From contig NZ_MUFV01000001.1 in the NCBI RefSeq assembly GCF_002017875.1, positions 1,685,001 to 1,749,000 on the forward strand: a stretch of DNA of 64,000 nucleotides, written 5' to 3'. This DNA comes from Deinococcus sp. LM3 (lineage in GTDB: Bacteria > Deinococcota > Deinococci > Deinococcales > Deinococcaceae). Both the position numbers and the translations under genes were made by a program. The notes beneath the pieces are model-generated. The model was not told the DNA's origin, did no database searches, and saw only the letters and a list, made by a program, of their open reading frames with translations. Positions 1-9,652 of this stretch are shown in pieces (the first letter of the stretch is position 1; every line of letters starts with the position of its first letter).

Positions 1-35
1 GGGAGAGGGAGTGCGCCCCGTTGCGCGGTGTCCTT

Positions 36-2267
<2,232 letters not shown>

Positions 2268-2364
2268 TGAAGCTCCTTGAGAACCAGGGCGATCTGCCCA
2301 GGCGGAAAAATCAGGGTCGTGGAAAAGCGGGTGGGGGAGGGGCGGGTGGGCGAGGGCACGTGCG

Positions 2365-2838
2365 TCAGATCGGCACTTTCAGCGACTGCTTCAGCTGGCC
2401 CCGGTGGTACGCCGTGTGGCGCAGGTGCAGGTTCAGCCCGGCGAGGCGTTCGCGCGTGCCGGTGGGCGCGGCGGGCGAGCGCAGCGGGTCGTTCAGTTCG
2501 TCGTCCCGCAGGCCGCGAATGGTGGCAATCAGGACGCTGCCGACCTGATCGAGTTCGGTCAGGATGGCGTCCTTGGGGTCCGTTTCGGTCAGGCGGGGCG
2601 TGCCCAGGAACTCACCGATCCACGCGGAGTCCTCCCAGCCCAGATGGGCGTAGGTGGGGCTCAGGTCCTGCAACGCGAAGAAGCGCAGCCACTCGGCGAT
2701 GTGCAGGGCGTGCCACGCGGGACTGTGGCCCAGGCGCGGCACGGCGAACTCGCTGTCCGGAACGGCGTCCAAGGCGGCGCGCAGGGCAGCGAGTTCCTGC
2801 TCGTATGCGCCGGCCAGGAACGCCTGCACGGTCGTCAT
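2365..2838 (-). CDS. DinB/YfiT-family putative metalloenzyme inside the pur operon
   Basis: 157-aa four-helix DinB-superfamily protein. The C-terminal HLRHTAYHRGQL segment matches the HxxxHRGQ metal-binding signature, and a further His lies in HIAEW near residue 70, giving the expected three-His site. Family members include thiol-S-transferases, among them bacillithiol transferases, and damage-inducible proteins of unknown function, so the substrate cannot be named. The start is the ATG that overlaps the purQ stop (ATGA), which indicates translational coupling. A longer reading of this frame continues upstream but is only antiparallel coding noise over purQ. Placement between purQ and purL is unusual. 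An ability to make bacillithiol is implied by bshB1 at 9653, but a link to this protein is inference. Confidence 0.88.
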   Translation of the reverse strand: MTTVQAFLAGAYEQELAALRAALDAVPDSEFAVPRLGHSPAWHALHIAEWLRFFALQDLSPTYAHLGWEDSAWIGEFLGTPRLTETDPKDAILTELDQVGSVLIATIRGLRDDELNDPLRSPAAPTGTRERLAGLNLHLRHTAYHRGQLKQSLKVPI

Positions 2839-3518
2839 GCGGGGGCCTGGGCGGGCATCCCGGCCCGTGCGAGGCTGCTGAACAGGCCCCGCCCGTCCTC
2901 GCTGCCCAGCAGGGCCTCCACGGCCCGTTCGGGGTGCGGCATCATGCCCAGCACGTTGCCGCGTTCGTTCACGATTCCGGCAATGTCGTTCAGGCTGCCG
3001 TTGGGGTTGTCGGCGTAGCGGAACACGACCTGCCCGTTGCCTTCCAGCCGGGCAATAGTTTCGGGGTCGGCGTAGTAGTTGCCCTCGCCGTGCGCGATGG
3101 GCACCTCGATGACCTGCCCCTTCGTGTACGCGCCGGTAAAGGCCGTGCTGGCGTTCTCGACGCGCAGGTGCACGGGGCGGCACATGAAGTGCAGGTCGCG
3201 GTTGCGGCTCAGGGCGCCGGGCAGCAGGCCCGACTCGGTCAGGACCTGAAAGCCGTTGCAGACGCCCAGCACGAATCCCCCGCGTTCGGCGTGCGCCTTG
3301 ACGGCCTGCATGATCGGGCTGCGCGCAGCGATCGCGCCGGAGCGCAGGTGATCGCCGTAACTGAACCCGCCGGGCAGGAACACCAGTTCGGTGCCGTCCG
3401 GCAGGCCGGCCTCGGTGTGCCACACGAACTGCGCGCCCTCATCAAGGAGCAACCGCGCGGCGTGCAGGGCGTCGCCGTCGCAGTTACTGCCGGGGAACTG
3501 GATGACGGCCGTCTTCAC
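2835..3518 (-). CDS. purQ: Phosphoribosylformylglycinamidine synthase subunit PurQ
   Basis: Class I glutamine amidotransferase subunit that supplies ammonia to PurL. The 227-aa sequence has FPGSNCDGD at the start, the nucleophile Cys in the GVCNGFQ elbow (about residue 95) and the His/Glu dyad region near PHPERAVE at the end. Its ATG overlaps the end of purS by 4 nt and its TGA overlaps the DinB-family start by 4 nt, so all three are probably translated from one mRNA. Length and motifs are normal for bacterial PurQ. Confidence 0.97.
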   Translation of the reverse strand: MKTAVIQFPGSNCDGDALHAARLLLDEGAQFVWHTEAGLPDGTELVFLPGGFSYGDHLRSGAIAARSPIMQAVKAHAERGGFVLGVCNGFQVLTESGLLPGALSRNRDLHFMCRPVHLRVENASTAFTGAYTKGQVIEVPIAHGEGNYYADPETIARLEGNGQVVFRYADNPNGSLNDIAGIVNERGNVLGMMPHPERAVEALLGSEDGRGLFSSLARAGMPAQAPA

Positions 3519-3790
3519 GCGCCGACCCGCTCCTCGCCCTGTTGTTCACTGAGCTCCCAGCGGGCGTCCTCCATCACGGGGTTGCTCAGCACGTTCTCGG
3601 TGATGTCCTTCAGCTGCGCCTCGACCTCGGCGCGGCTGCCGCTGAGGGTCAGTTCGATGTACTTCCCGACGCGCACGCCGCTCACGTTGCCGTGATCGAG
3701 GTGAGACAGCGCCCGCTCCACGGTGCGCCCCTGCGGGTCGAGAATGCTGGGCTTCAGGGTCACGAACACTTTCGCTTTAAAGGTGGACAT
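3515..3790 (-). CDS. purS: Phosphoribosylformylglycinamidine synthase subunit PurS
   Basis: Small (91-aa) bridging subunit of the PurSQL complex; a PurS dimer links PurL to PurQ and helps channel ammonia. The sequence has the typical STFKAKVFVTLKPSILDPQG opening and the LSHLDHGNVSGVRVGKYIEL core. The ATG at 3790, preceded by a GGAG ribosome site, gives the standard family N-terminus; an upstream in-frame start would add ten unrelated residues. It follows purC after about 94 nt and overlaps purQ by 4 nt. Confidence 0.96.
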   Translation of the reverse strand: MSTFKAKVFVTLKPSILDPQGRTVERALSHLDHGNVSGVRVGKYIELTLSGSRAEVEAQLKDITENVLSNPVMEDARWELSEQQGEERVGA

Positions 3791-3884
3791 GGTGGGGCTC
3801 CTTCGGAGGGCAGATGGCAAGAGGCGAATGGCAGATGGTCAGGAGGGCTGGCGCAGGTGGATCGTGGCGGTCGGCCATCGACCT
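3791..3884 (-). other. purC-purS spacer with a short direct repeat
   Basis: Noncoding spacer within the purine operon. On the minus strand the 9-mer CCATCTGCC occurs twice about 20 nt apart, just before the purS ribosome site. No terminator or promoter is recognisable, so purC and purS are probably co-transcribed. Confidence 0.5.
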
Positions 3885-4613
3885 TCAGCCATTCGCGCCC
3901 GGTTCGGTCACGCGCCGGAGCATTTCCGCGTAGGCGTCTTCCACGCCGCCGAGGTCGCGGCGGAAGCGGTCCTTGTCCATCTTCTCGTTGGTCTGGGCGT
4001 CCCAGAAGCGGCAGGTGTCGGGGCTGATCTCGTCGGCCAGGACGACCGTGCCGTCCGCGAGCGTGCCGAATTCCAGCTTGAAGTCGATGAGTTTCACGCC
4101 GCGCGCCGCGAAGTACGGCACCAGGAACGCCTGCACGTTCAGTGCCAGCTCACGGATGCGCTTCAGCTGCTCGGGGGTGGCCCAGCCGAGCGCGACGGCG
4201 GTGTCGGTGTTGATCAGCGGGTCGCCCAGCGCGTCGCTCTTGTAGCAGTACTCCACGACCGGGCGGGACAGCGGCGTGCCTTCCTCGACGCCCAGGCGTT
4301 TGCTGAACGACCCGGCGGCCACGTTGCGCACGATGACCTCGACCGGGATGATCGTCACGGCCCGCACGCGCTGCTCGGTCGGCGAGAGCAGTTCGATGAA
4401 GTGCGTGGGCACCCCGGCCGCCTCCAGCTGCGGGAACAGGTGCGCGGTGATCGCGTTGTTGATGGCGCCCTTGCCCCCGATCTGCGCTTTCTTCACGCCG
4501 TTGAAGGCGGTCGCGTCGTCCTTGTACTCCACGACGTACTCGGCGGGATTGGCGGTGGCGTAGACACGTTTGGCCTTACCTTCGTACTTCAGTTCGCCTC
4601 GGCTTGCGGTCAT
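3885..4613 (-). CDS. purC: SAICAR synthetase (phosphoribosylaminoimidazole-succinocarboxamide synthase)
   Basis: Joins CAIR and aspartate with ATP to form SAICAR in purine synthesis. The 242-aa protein begins with the YEGKAKRVY motif and carries VEVIVRNVAAGSFSKR and LIDFKLEFG, both SAICAR synthetase signatures. ATG 4613 is chosen because homologues start a few residues before the GKAK motif and because a GGAGG site sits about 4 nt upstream. Its ATG overlaps the stop of a 37-aa leader ORF (ATGA), so initiation may be coupled to translation of that ORF. A 41-residue in-frame extension upstream is not conserved-looking and was rejected. Confidence 0.96.
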   Translation of the reverse strand: MTASRGELKYEGKAKRVYATANPAEYVVEYKDDATAFNGVKKAQIGGKGAINNAITAHLFPQLEAAGVPTHFIELLSPTEQRVRAVTIIPVEVIVRNVAAGSFSKRLGVEEGTPLSRPVVEYCYKSDALGDPLINTDTAVALGWATPEQLKRIRELALNVQAFLVPYFAARGVKLIDFKLEFGTLADGTVVLADEISPDTCRFWDAQTNEKMDKDRFRRDLGGVEDAYAEMLRRVTEPGANG

Positions 4614-4723
4614 GCGTCCTCCAGGGGGGTGGGGGCGGCCTGGGCGGGCGTGTCCCCGGAATGTAGGAAAAGCGTCCCCCGCAGTTGACCGGGGCGACGC
4701 TGGAATGTCGCGGTGCTGAACAT
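4610..4723 (-). CDS. 37-aa upstream ORF (candidate leader peptide) of the pur operon
   Basis: Short ORF (MFSTATFQRR... ending ...PTPLEDA) that opens with ATG 6 nt after a perfect GGAGG ribosome site at 4730-4734 and ends in a TGA overlapping the purC ATG. A terminator-like hairpin (4672-4700) lies within its coding sequence. I see no run of one regulatory codon, so classical amino-acid attenuation is not obvious, and no similarity to a known peptide family is recognised. It could be a leader peptide that couples ribosome movement to termination, or a small protein. Existence is inferred from the ribosome site and the stop/start overlap, not from homology. Confidence 0.5.
   Translation of the reverse strand: MFSTATFQRRPGQLRGTLFLHSGDTPAQAAPTPLEDA
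4666..4700 (-). terminator. Attenuator-like hairpin upstream of purC
   Basis: Read on the minus strand: GCGTCGCCCC, a 10-nt loop, GGGGGACGC, then TTTTCC. One bulged base interrupts an otherwise complete 9-bp GC-rich stem. The structure sits 55-90 nt before purC and inside the leader ORF, where an intrinsic terminator would cut transcription before the pur genes. The T-run is short, so efficiency is uncertain. Confidence 0.5.
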
Positions 4724-4880
4724 GTGAAGCCTCCATCGCCGTCTCTCGGACGGGCTTACCGCCCTTGTTTCACGGCGCGCGGCCGGGGCGGGGCGTCTCA
4801 CAGGACGCGGGTGGAAGAAAAGGGAAGTGCAATCCACCCTCCACGCGGGAGGGCTGATCACCGCCTGACAGCGTAACACC
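4724..4880 (-). promoter_or_regulatory. Structured purC leader (possible cis-regulatory RNA)
   Basis: Minus-strand leader ahead of the 37-aa ORF. A TACGCT -10-like box (4870-4875) is the best promoter candidate. Downstream are a GGGC-GGTAA-GCCC hairpin and an AAGCC...GGCTT stem enclosing CGTC-CGAGA-GACG. The GTCCGAGAGAC piece recalls the conserved GUCCGAGAG segment of ykkC-type riboswitches, one class of which (PRPP) controls pur genes. The other conserved ykkC blocks are not visible, so no class is assigned. Regulation of purC by this RNA is inference. Confidence 0.3.
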
Positions 4881-4907
4881 CCCGCGCGCCGGAACGCCGG
4901 GGGTGTT
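4874..4907. terminator. Hairpin between the DR2241-like gene and the pur leader
   Basis: An ACACCCCC ... GGGGGTGT stem of at least 8 bp with a GC-rich loop. Neither side has a strong T-run, so it is a weak terminator candidate for the upstream minus-strand transcript. Confidence 0.4.
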
Positions 4908-4984
4908 CAGAGGACTCGGACAAACGCCGCCTACAACGGGGCAGATCGGTCAGTGGCGGTTCAGGTCAGTGGCTGTGCCTTTCC

Positions 4985-5117
4985 TACGGATTCCGTTTGT
5001 TTCGCTGACAATCCGGAACTTCACCGGATTGCCAGCTCCACGTCCGGAACCCGTTTTGCTCCTGCTCGCGTCCGCTCGGATTGAATGGCTTTGTAAGCCA
5101 TTCAATCCGAGTCCGTA
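4985..5117. repeat. Dispersed ~133-bp structured repeat, copy A
   Basis: Begins TACGGATTCCG and ends GAGTCCGTA, so the ends are imperfect inverted repeats. Two internal hairpins are evident: CAATCCGG/CCGGATTG, and a long GGATTGAATGGCTT / AAGCCATTCAATCC arm. The same sequence recurs at 12562-12694 (inverted), 62299-62432 (same orientation) and, diverged, at 7211-7341 (inverted). It has no coding capacity of its own and resembles the small noncoding repeats known from Deinococcus genomes. The copy abuts the stop codon of the DR2241-like gene, and the 13-mer TCAGTGGCTGTGC lies on both sides (4966-4978 and 5118-5130). Confidence 0.88.
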
Positions 5118-6530
5118 TCAGTGGCTGTGCGAGTGCCCGCCGCCGCGTTTCCCGCTGACTTCCTCGCGGACCTCGGCCACCACGAACGTGCAGGCCTCGG
5201 CGCAGGGAATGCCGCCCGGCACGCCGTTCAGGAACGACTGCGTGAGCTTGTGCCCCGCCCACAGGCGCGTGCGCAGGCACCCGGTACACACGTCCTGCGC
5301 CACGTGCTCCACCTGCGCGGGCGTCGCCTTCTGCACCTTGGCGTAGATGCCGGTCTGCCGCCGCGCCGTGGTCGCCCAGGGCGTGGGCCGCAGCGCGTGG
5401 CAATCGTGTGCGTACGTCTCCTCGATCACCGCCGGGTACACGTAATGCATGGCGCGGCGCAGGTCCGCCTCGCTCAGCACCGCCCGCCAGCCGCGCGGCA
5501 GGTTCCGCAGCGTGTGCACGGGCCGGTGCTCGCCGCCATCCGTGAAGCGTACCTGATCCCGCACACCCTCCGGCGTGACGAGCGTGGTCAGGTCCCCGCC
5601 GGGGCGGCCCTCGTCCAGCGCGTTACGCAGCTCGAACACGCCCAGTTCCGGCGTGACCAGCACCTCCCCGACCCGCAGGCCCAAGCGCGCGCCCTTCAGG
5701 AACGCCTGCCACGCCGCCTCATGCCCGCGCTCTGTGTCGCCGCCCGGCCCGCCCGCCCCGCTGGCCTCCTCCGCCAGATGCAGGATCACGTCGGCGACCG
5801 CTGCGTGCGTGCCCACCGGCTTGGCGTAGAACACCTGCTGATGCCCGTGCGGGTTCTCCGGGAAGTCCGTGACGGTGCCGGTCAGGCCCATGTCCTCGGG
5901 AATGGTTTCCAGGGTGTGCCAGCCCTCGCTGGCGAAGAACGGCACGACCACCACGCGCGGCGACCGCACCGTCTCGGGCCACGTACCCACCTTGGGGTCC
6001 TCGTCCAGGAACAGGGCCTGCACCTCGGCGAACTGCCCGGACTCGCGGATACGGTCGGCGTTCTGGTACACGATCCGGTTGCTGTTCTCGTTGCGGGTCG
6101 TGCCGTGCCCCAGCACGATCAGCGCCGTGTCCTCGGGGCTGGCGTCGGGCAGCACCTCGCGCGCGCGTTCCAGGATCACGTCCGTCATGCTGGGATGCAC
6201 GCCGTACGGCAGGGTGTAGCGCACGGTCCGGCCGCCAATCACGCGGGCCACGCCCTCGGGCGGCACCGGCCCCTGGTGACCCAGGCCCATCTCGCGCGGA
6301 ATCACGGTCTCCGTGAAGTACCCCTCGCTGATGAACATCGGAATGACCGTCACGTCCGTGCTGGCCGTCGTCTTCAGCACCTGCCGCAGCGAGGGTTCCT
6401 CCTTCCAGTACCCTTCGATGACCTCGTCGAACAGCCCACGCTGACGGATCAGTTCCGCATACCGGTACACCGCGACCGCCGACTCACCGTTCAGGTGAGA
6501 TCCATGACCAATAAGCACCAGGGAACGCAT
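5118..6530 (-). CDS. CbiX-fold, 4Fe-4S-type protein of the DR2241 family
   Basis: 470-aa protein with two tandem CbiX/sirohydrochlorin-chelatase-like domains. LIGHGSHLNGES begins domain 1, and VLGHGTTRNENS begins domain 2 near residue 150. A C-terminal region with Cys in HDCHAL, CTGC and CAEAC could hold an Fe-S cluster. The D. radiodurans homologue DR2241 has a known crystal structure (chelatase-like with two extra domains), but its reaction is not established. The tail GGGHSHSH is His-rich and may bind metal. The start at 6530 is supported by TACAGT at 6539-6544, 8 nt upstream (leaderless). The longer frame upstream is a shadow. Likely a tetrapyrrole-metal or metal-handling enzyme; substrate unknown. 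Confidence 0.88.
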   Translation of the reverse strand: MRSLVLIGHGSHLNGESAVAVYRYAELIRQRGLFDEVIEGYWKEEPSLRQVLKTTASTDVTVIPMFISEGYFTETVIPREMGLGHQGPVPPEGVARVIGGRTVRYTLPYGVHPSMTDVILERAREVLPDASPEDTALIVLGHGTTRNENSNRIVYQNADRIRESGQFAEVQALFLDEDPKVGTWPETVRSPRVVVVPFFASEGWHTLETIPEDMGLTGTVTDFPENPHGHQQVFYAKPVGTHAAVADVILHLAEEASGAGGPGGDTERGHEAAWQAFLKGARLGLRVGEVLVTPELGVFELRNALDEGRPGGDLTTLVTPEGVRDQVRFTDGGEHRPVHTLRNLPRGWRAVLSEADLRRAMHYVYPAVIEETYAHDCHALRPTPWATTARRQTGIYAKVQKATPAQVEHVAQDVCTGCLRTRLWAGHKLTQSFLNGVPGGIPCAEACTFVVAEVREEVSGKRGGGHSHSH

Positions 6531-6642
6531 ACCCACCGACTGTAGCGCCCGCCCGCGCCCGGAATTGTCCCGGAACATGCGGTCCCCTTCCCACACCCCT
6601 GCCCCGCACCCACCCCGCGCCCCGGCAGGTAGACTGTGCCGC

Positions 6643-7209
<567 letters not shown>

Positions 7210-7210
7210 G

Positions 7211-7341
7211 ACCGACTCCGATGGGATGGGCTGCAAAGCCCATTCAATCCGAGCGAAGCGAGTGGGAGCAAAACAGGTTCCGGGCGTGGAGTCGGCAACC
7301 CGGCGATGTTCCGGGTTGTCGGCGAAACAGACGGAATCCGT
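7211..7341. repeat. Dispersed ~133-bp repeat, copy B (diverged)
   Basis: Inverted relative to copy A. It keeps the ACTCCGAT...GGGCTGCAAAGCCCATTC hairpin end, the GAGTGGGAGCAAAACAGGTTCCGG-like middle and the GACGGAATCCGT end, but has many substitutions and imperfect termini. A further piece at 7348-7389 (ACTCCGGTTGAA ... TTCAACCGGGT) looks like an extra copy of the repeat's hairpin end. It follows the cyclophilin stop codon immediately. Confidence 0.75.
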
Positions 7342-7412
7342 GAGAAGGACTCCGGTTGAATGACTTGCTAGAGCCGTTCAACCGGGTGTGTAGCACCCGC
7401 AGCAACAAGAAG

Positions 7413-7446
7413 AAGACAGCGCCCCGGTGTGGGCGCTGTCTTCCTT
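7413..7446. terminator. Bidirectional terminator between cyclophilin and rpoZ
   Basis: Perfect 12-bp stem AAGACAGCGCCC / GGGCGCTGTCTT with a 6-nt loop, flanked by A/T-biased sequence on both sides. It sits between convergent genes (cyclophilin + and rpoZ -), where one hairpin can serve both. Confidence 0.85.
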
Positions 7447-7454
7447 GTGGGGGT

Positions 7455-7754
7455 TCAGTCGCGTTCGCGTTCGCGTTCGGCGTTCAGCTGGGCCTGAAGC
7501 TGAGCCTGACGCTGCCGCACGTAATCCTGCTGGAAACGCGGCTCGTCGATCAGGTTCGTGCCGACCGTGAGTTTCCCGGTCGCCAGTTCCCGCATGGCCT
7601 GCGTGACCAGGTTCCGGTGCCGCACGCGCTGCTCGACCGGCAGCACGCTCGGCGCGCCGGAACGCAGCTGCAGCGCGCGCTTGGCCGTGACCACACTCAG
7701 TCGGTACTTGCTGTCCGTCATGGACAGCAGCTTGTCGATGTCTTTTTCCGCCAT
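7455..7754 (-). CDS. rpoZ: RNA polymerase omega subunit
   Basis: 99-aa small subunit that promotes assembly and stability of RNA polymerase. It shows the family pattern: an N-terminal DKLLSMTDSKYRLSVVTAKRA segment in which an Arg/Lys-rich helix follows the (S/N)KY core, and a VTQAMRELATGKLTVG segment. The tail (QLNAERERERD) is charged and probably disordered. The gene is monocistronic, with a strong terminator immediately downstream. Confidence 0.94.
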   Translation of the reverse strand: MAEKDIDKLLSMTDSKYRLSVVTAKRALQLRSGAPSVLPVEQRVRHRNLVTQAMRELATGKLTVGTNLIDEPRFQQDYVRQRQAQLQAQLNAERERERD

Positions 7755-7884
7755 TCTCGCAACCTCCCTGAAACACTGCCGTCCCGCGTGAGGCGGGTGG
7801 GTGTTCCGTCAGCCCCCCACTGTAGCCCAGCCGGGCCGGGCACACCAAGCGCCCGGCCCACAATGCCCCCGCCGCAACGGACGT

Positions 7885-9372
7885 TCAGGCGTTGTACGTG
7901 CTGCTGGCCGTGTCGCCGCCCCGCCCGGTCCAGTTGGTGTGGAAGAACTCGCCGCGCGCCCGGTCCGTGCGCTCATACGTGTGCGCCCCGAAGTAATCCC
8001 GCTGCGCCTGCAACAGGTTCGCGGGCAGCCGCTCGGCGCGGTAGCCGTCGTAGTACGCCAGGGCGCTGCTGAACGCCGGAACCGGCACGCCACCCACCAC
8101 GGCCGCCGCGACCGTCCCGCGCCACGCCGCCTGCGCGCCGCCCACCGCTTCCCGGAAGTACGGGGCGAGCAGCAGGTTCGGCAGGTCCGGCTGCGCGTCG
8201 AACGCCTCCTTGATGCGGTCCAGGAACGCCGCGCGGATGATGCACCCGCCGCGCCACATCTGCGCGATCTGCCCGTAATCCAGCGTCCACCCGGCGTCCC
8301 GCGCACTCAGGTGCAGCAGCTGGAAGCCCTGCGCGTACGCGGCGATCTTGCTCGCGTACAGCGCCTGCCGCACCCCCTCGATGAACGCCTCGCGGTCGGC
8401 GGGCGCCGCGAAGGTCGGGCCACTCAGGACGCGGCTGGCTGCCACGCGCTCGGCCTTCAGGGCGCTCATGGCGCGGGCGTACACGGCCTCCGTGATCGTC
8501 GCGGCCGGACTGCCGGCATCCAGCGCCGCCACCGACGTCCACTTACCCGTGCCCTTCTGCCCGGCGGCGTCCAGGATCATGTCCACCAGCGGTTGCCCGG
8601 TCAGGTCGTCCGTCTTGGCCAGAATGTCGGCCGTGATCTCGATCAGGTAACTGTTCAGCTCGCCCTCGTTCCAGCGGGCGAACACCGCGCCCGCCTCCGG
8701 CGCACTCAGGCCCGCGCCGTCCCGCAGGAGCTGGTACGCCTCCGCGATCATCTGCATGTCGGCGTACTCGATGCCGTTATGCACCATCTTCACGAAATGC
8801 CCCGCGCCCTCCGGCCCCACCCAGTCGCAGCAGGGTGCGCCGTCGGCCACCTTCGCCGCGATGCTCTGGAAGATCGGCCTGACCGCCTCCCACGCTGCCG
8901 GGTTCCCGCCCGGCATGATGCTCGGGCCGGTCAGCGCGCCCTCCTCACCGCCCGACACGCCGGTCCCCACGAACAGCAGCCCGTCCGCCGCGAGTTCCCG
9001 CGTGCGGCGCGTCGAATCCGCCGGGTGACTGTTCCCCCCGTCGATGATGATGTCACCGGGGCTCAGCAGCGGCCGCAGGTGCCCGATGAACTCGTCGACC
9101 GCCGCGCCCGCCTTCACCATCAGCATCACCTTGCGCGGCGCCTTGAGTTGCCCCACCAGTTCCTCCAGCGACCCGGCGCCCACGATGGACTTCCCGAGCG
9201 CGCGGCCCCCCGTGAACGCCGTCACCTTACTGACCGTCCGGTTGAACGCCGCGACCGTGAACCCCCGGCTCGCCATGTTCAGAATCAGGTTCTCACCCAT
9301 CACCGCCAGCCCGATCACACCGATATCCGCCACCGGGCCCTGCCCGCCACCTGCCGCTGCGTCACTCGTCAT
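7885..9372 (-). CDS. gnd: 6-phosphogluconate dehydrogenase (decarboxylating)
   Basis: Oxidises 6-phosphogluconate to ribulose 5-phosphate with NADP+ in the pentose phosphate pathway. The 495-aa protein has the Rossmann entry IGLAVMGENLILNMASRG (about residues 16-33), the GVSGGEEGA loop and the catalytic segment GAGHFVKMVHNGIEY (Lys and Asn). Start 9372 rather than the upstream frame start at 9393 is supported by TACGCT at 9380-9385 exactly 7 nt before ATG, a leaderless promoter. Length fits the long, dimeric bacterial enzyme. The gene is single, downstream of a tRNA on the same strand and separated from it by a terminator. Confidence 0.96.
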   Translation of the reverse strand: MTSDAAAGGGQGPVADIGVIGLAVMGENLILNMASRGFTVAAFNRTVSKVTAFTGGRALGKSIVGAGSLEELVGQLKAPRKVMLMVKAGAAVDEFIGHLRPLLSPGDIIIDGGNSHPADSTRRTRELAADGLLFVGTGVSGGEEGALTGPSIMPGGNPAAWEAVRPIFQSIAAKVADGAPCCDWVGPEGAGHFVKMVHNGIEYADMQMIAEAYQLLRDGAGLSAPEAGAVFARWNEGELNSYLIEITADILAKTDDLTGQPLVDMILDAAGQKGTGKWTSVAALDAGSPAATITEAVYARAMSALKAERVAASRVLSGPTFAAPADREAFIEGVRQALYASKIAAYAQGFQLLHLSARDAGWTLDYGQIAQMWRGGCIIRAAFLDRIKEAFDAQPDLPNLLLAPYFREAVGGAQAAWRGTVAAAVVGGVPVPAFSSALAYYDGYRAERLPANLLQAQRDYFGAHTYERTDRARGEFFHTNWTGRGGDTASSTYNA

Positions 9373-9379
9373 GCGAGTA

Positions 9380-9385
9380 AGCGTA
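9380..9385 (-). promoter_or_regulatory. Leaderless -10 box of gnd
   Basis: TACGCT 7 nt before ATG 9372; it decides the gnd start. Confidence 0.7.
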
Positions 9386-9436
9386 CACCGCACACCAACC
9401 GGCGCCGGGAGCCTGTCAACACAGCCCCCAAACCGA

Positions 9437-9461
9437 AGAACCCCCGCACGCGGCGGGGGCT
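9437..9461 (-). terminator. Terminator after tRNA-Thr
   Basis: CCCCCGC / GCGGGGG stem with a 5-nt loop; the minus-strand continuation is TTCTT. It ends the tRNA transcript and insulates gnd. Confidence 0.75.
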
Positions 9462-9467
9462 TTTCTT

Positions 9468-9542
<75 letters not shown>

Positions 9543-9639
9543 GGGATACAGGTTGGGACACTTCCGACGGAAGCTCAAAAAGTATATGGAGTGCGCCGGG
9601 GAGTGTCAAGGCGCCGGGTGCGGGCCTCGGTGGGGGCTC

Positions 9640-9645
9640 TATGCT
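9640..9645 (+). promoter_or_regulatory. Leaderless -10 box of bshB1
   Basis: TATGCT with 7 nt to ATG 9653. It overlaps the alternative ATG 9641, which it therefore excludes from the transcript. Confidence 0.65.
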
Positions 9646-9652
9646 GGCGGGC

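Noticed and set aside
4614..4736. N-terminally extended PurC starting at 4736
   Set aside because: The extra residues do not resemble PurC N-termini, and ATG 4613 has its own ribosome site next to the conserved YEGKAK motif.
4724..4880. T-box riboswitch upstream of purC
   Set aside because: An ACCGCG followed by a terminator-like hairpin resembles the T-box end, but the required UGGN bulge is absent and no aminoacyl-tRNA or amino-acid gene follows.
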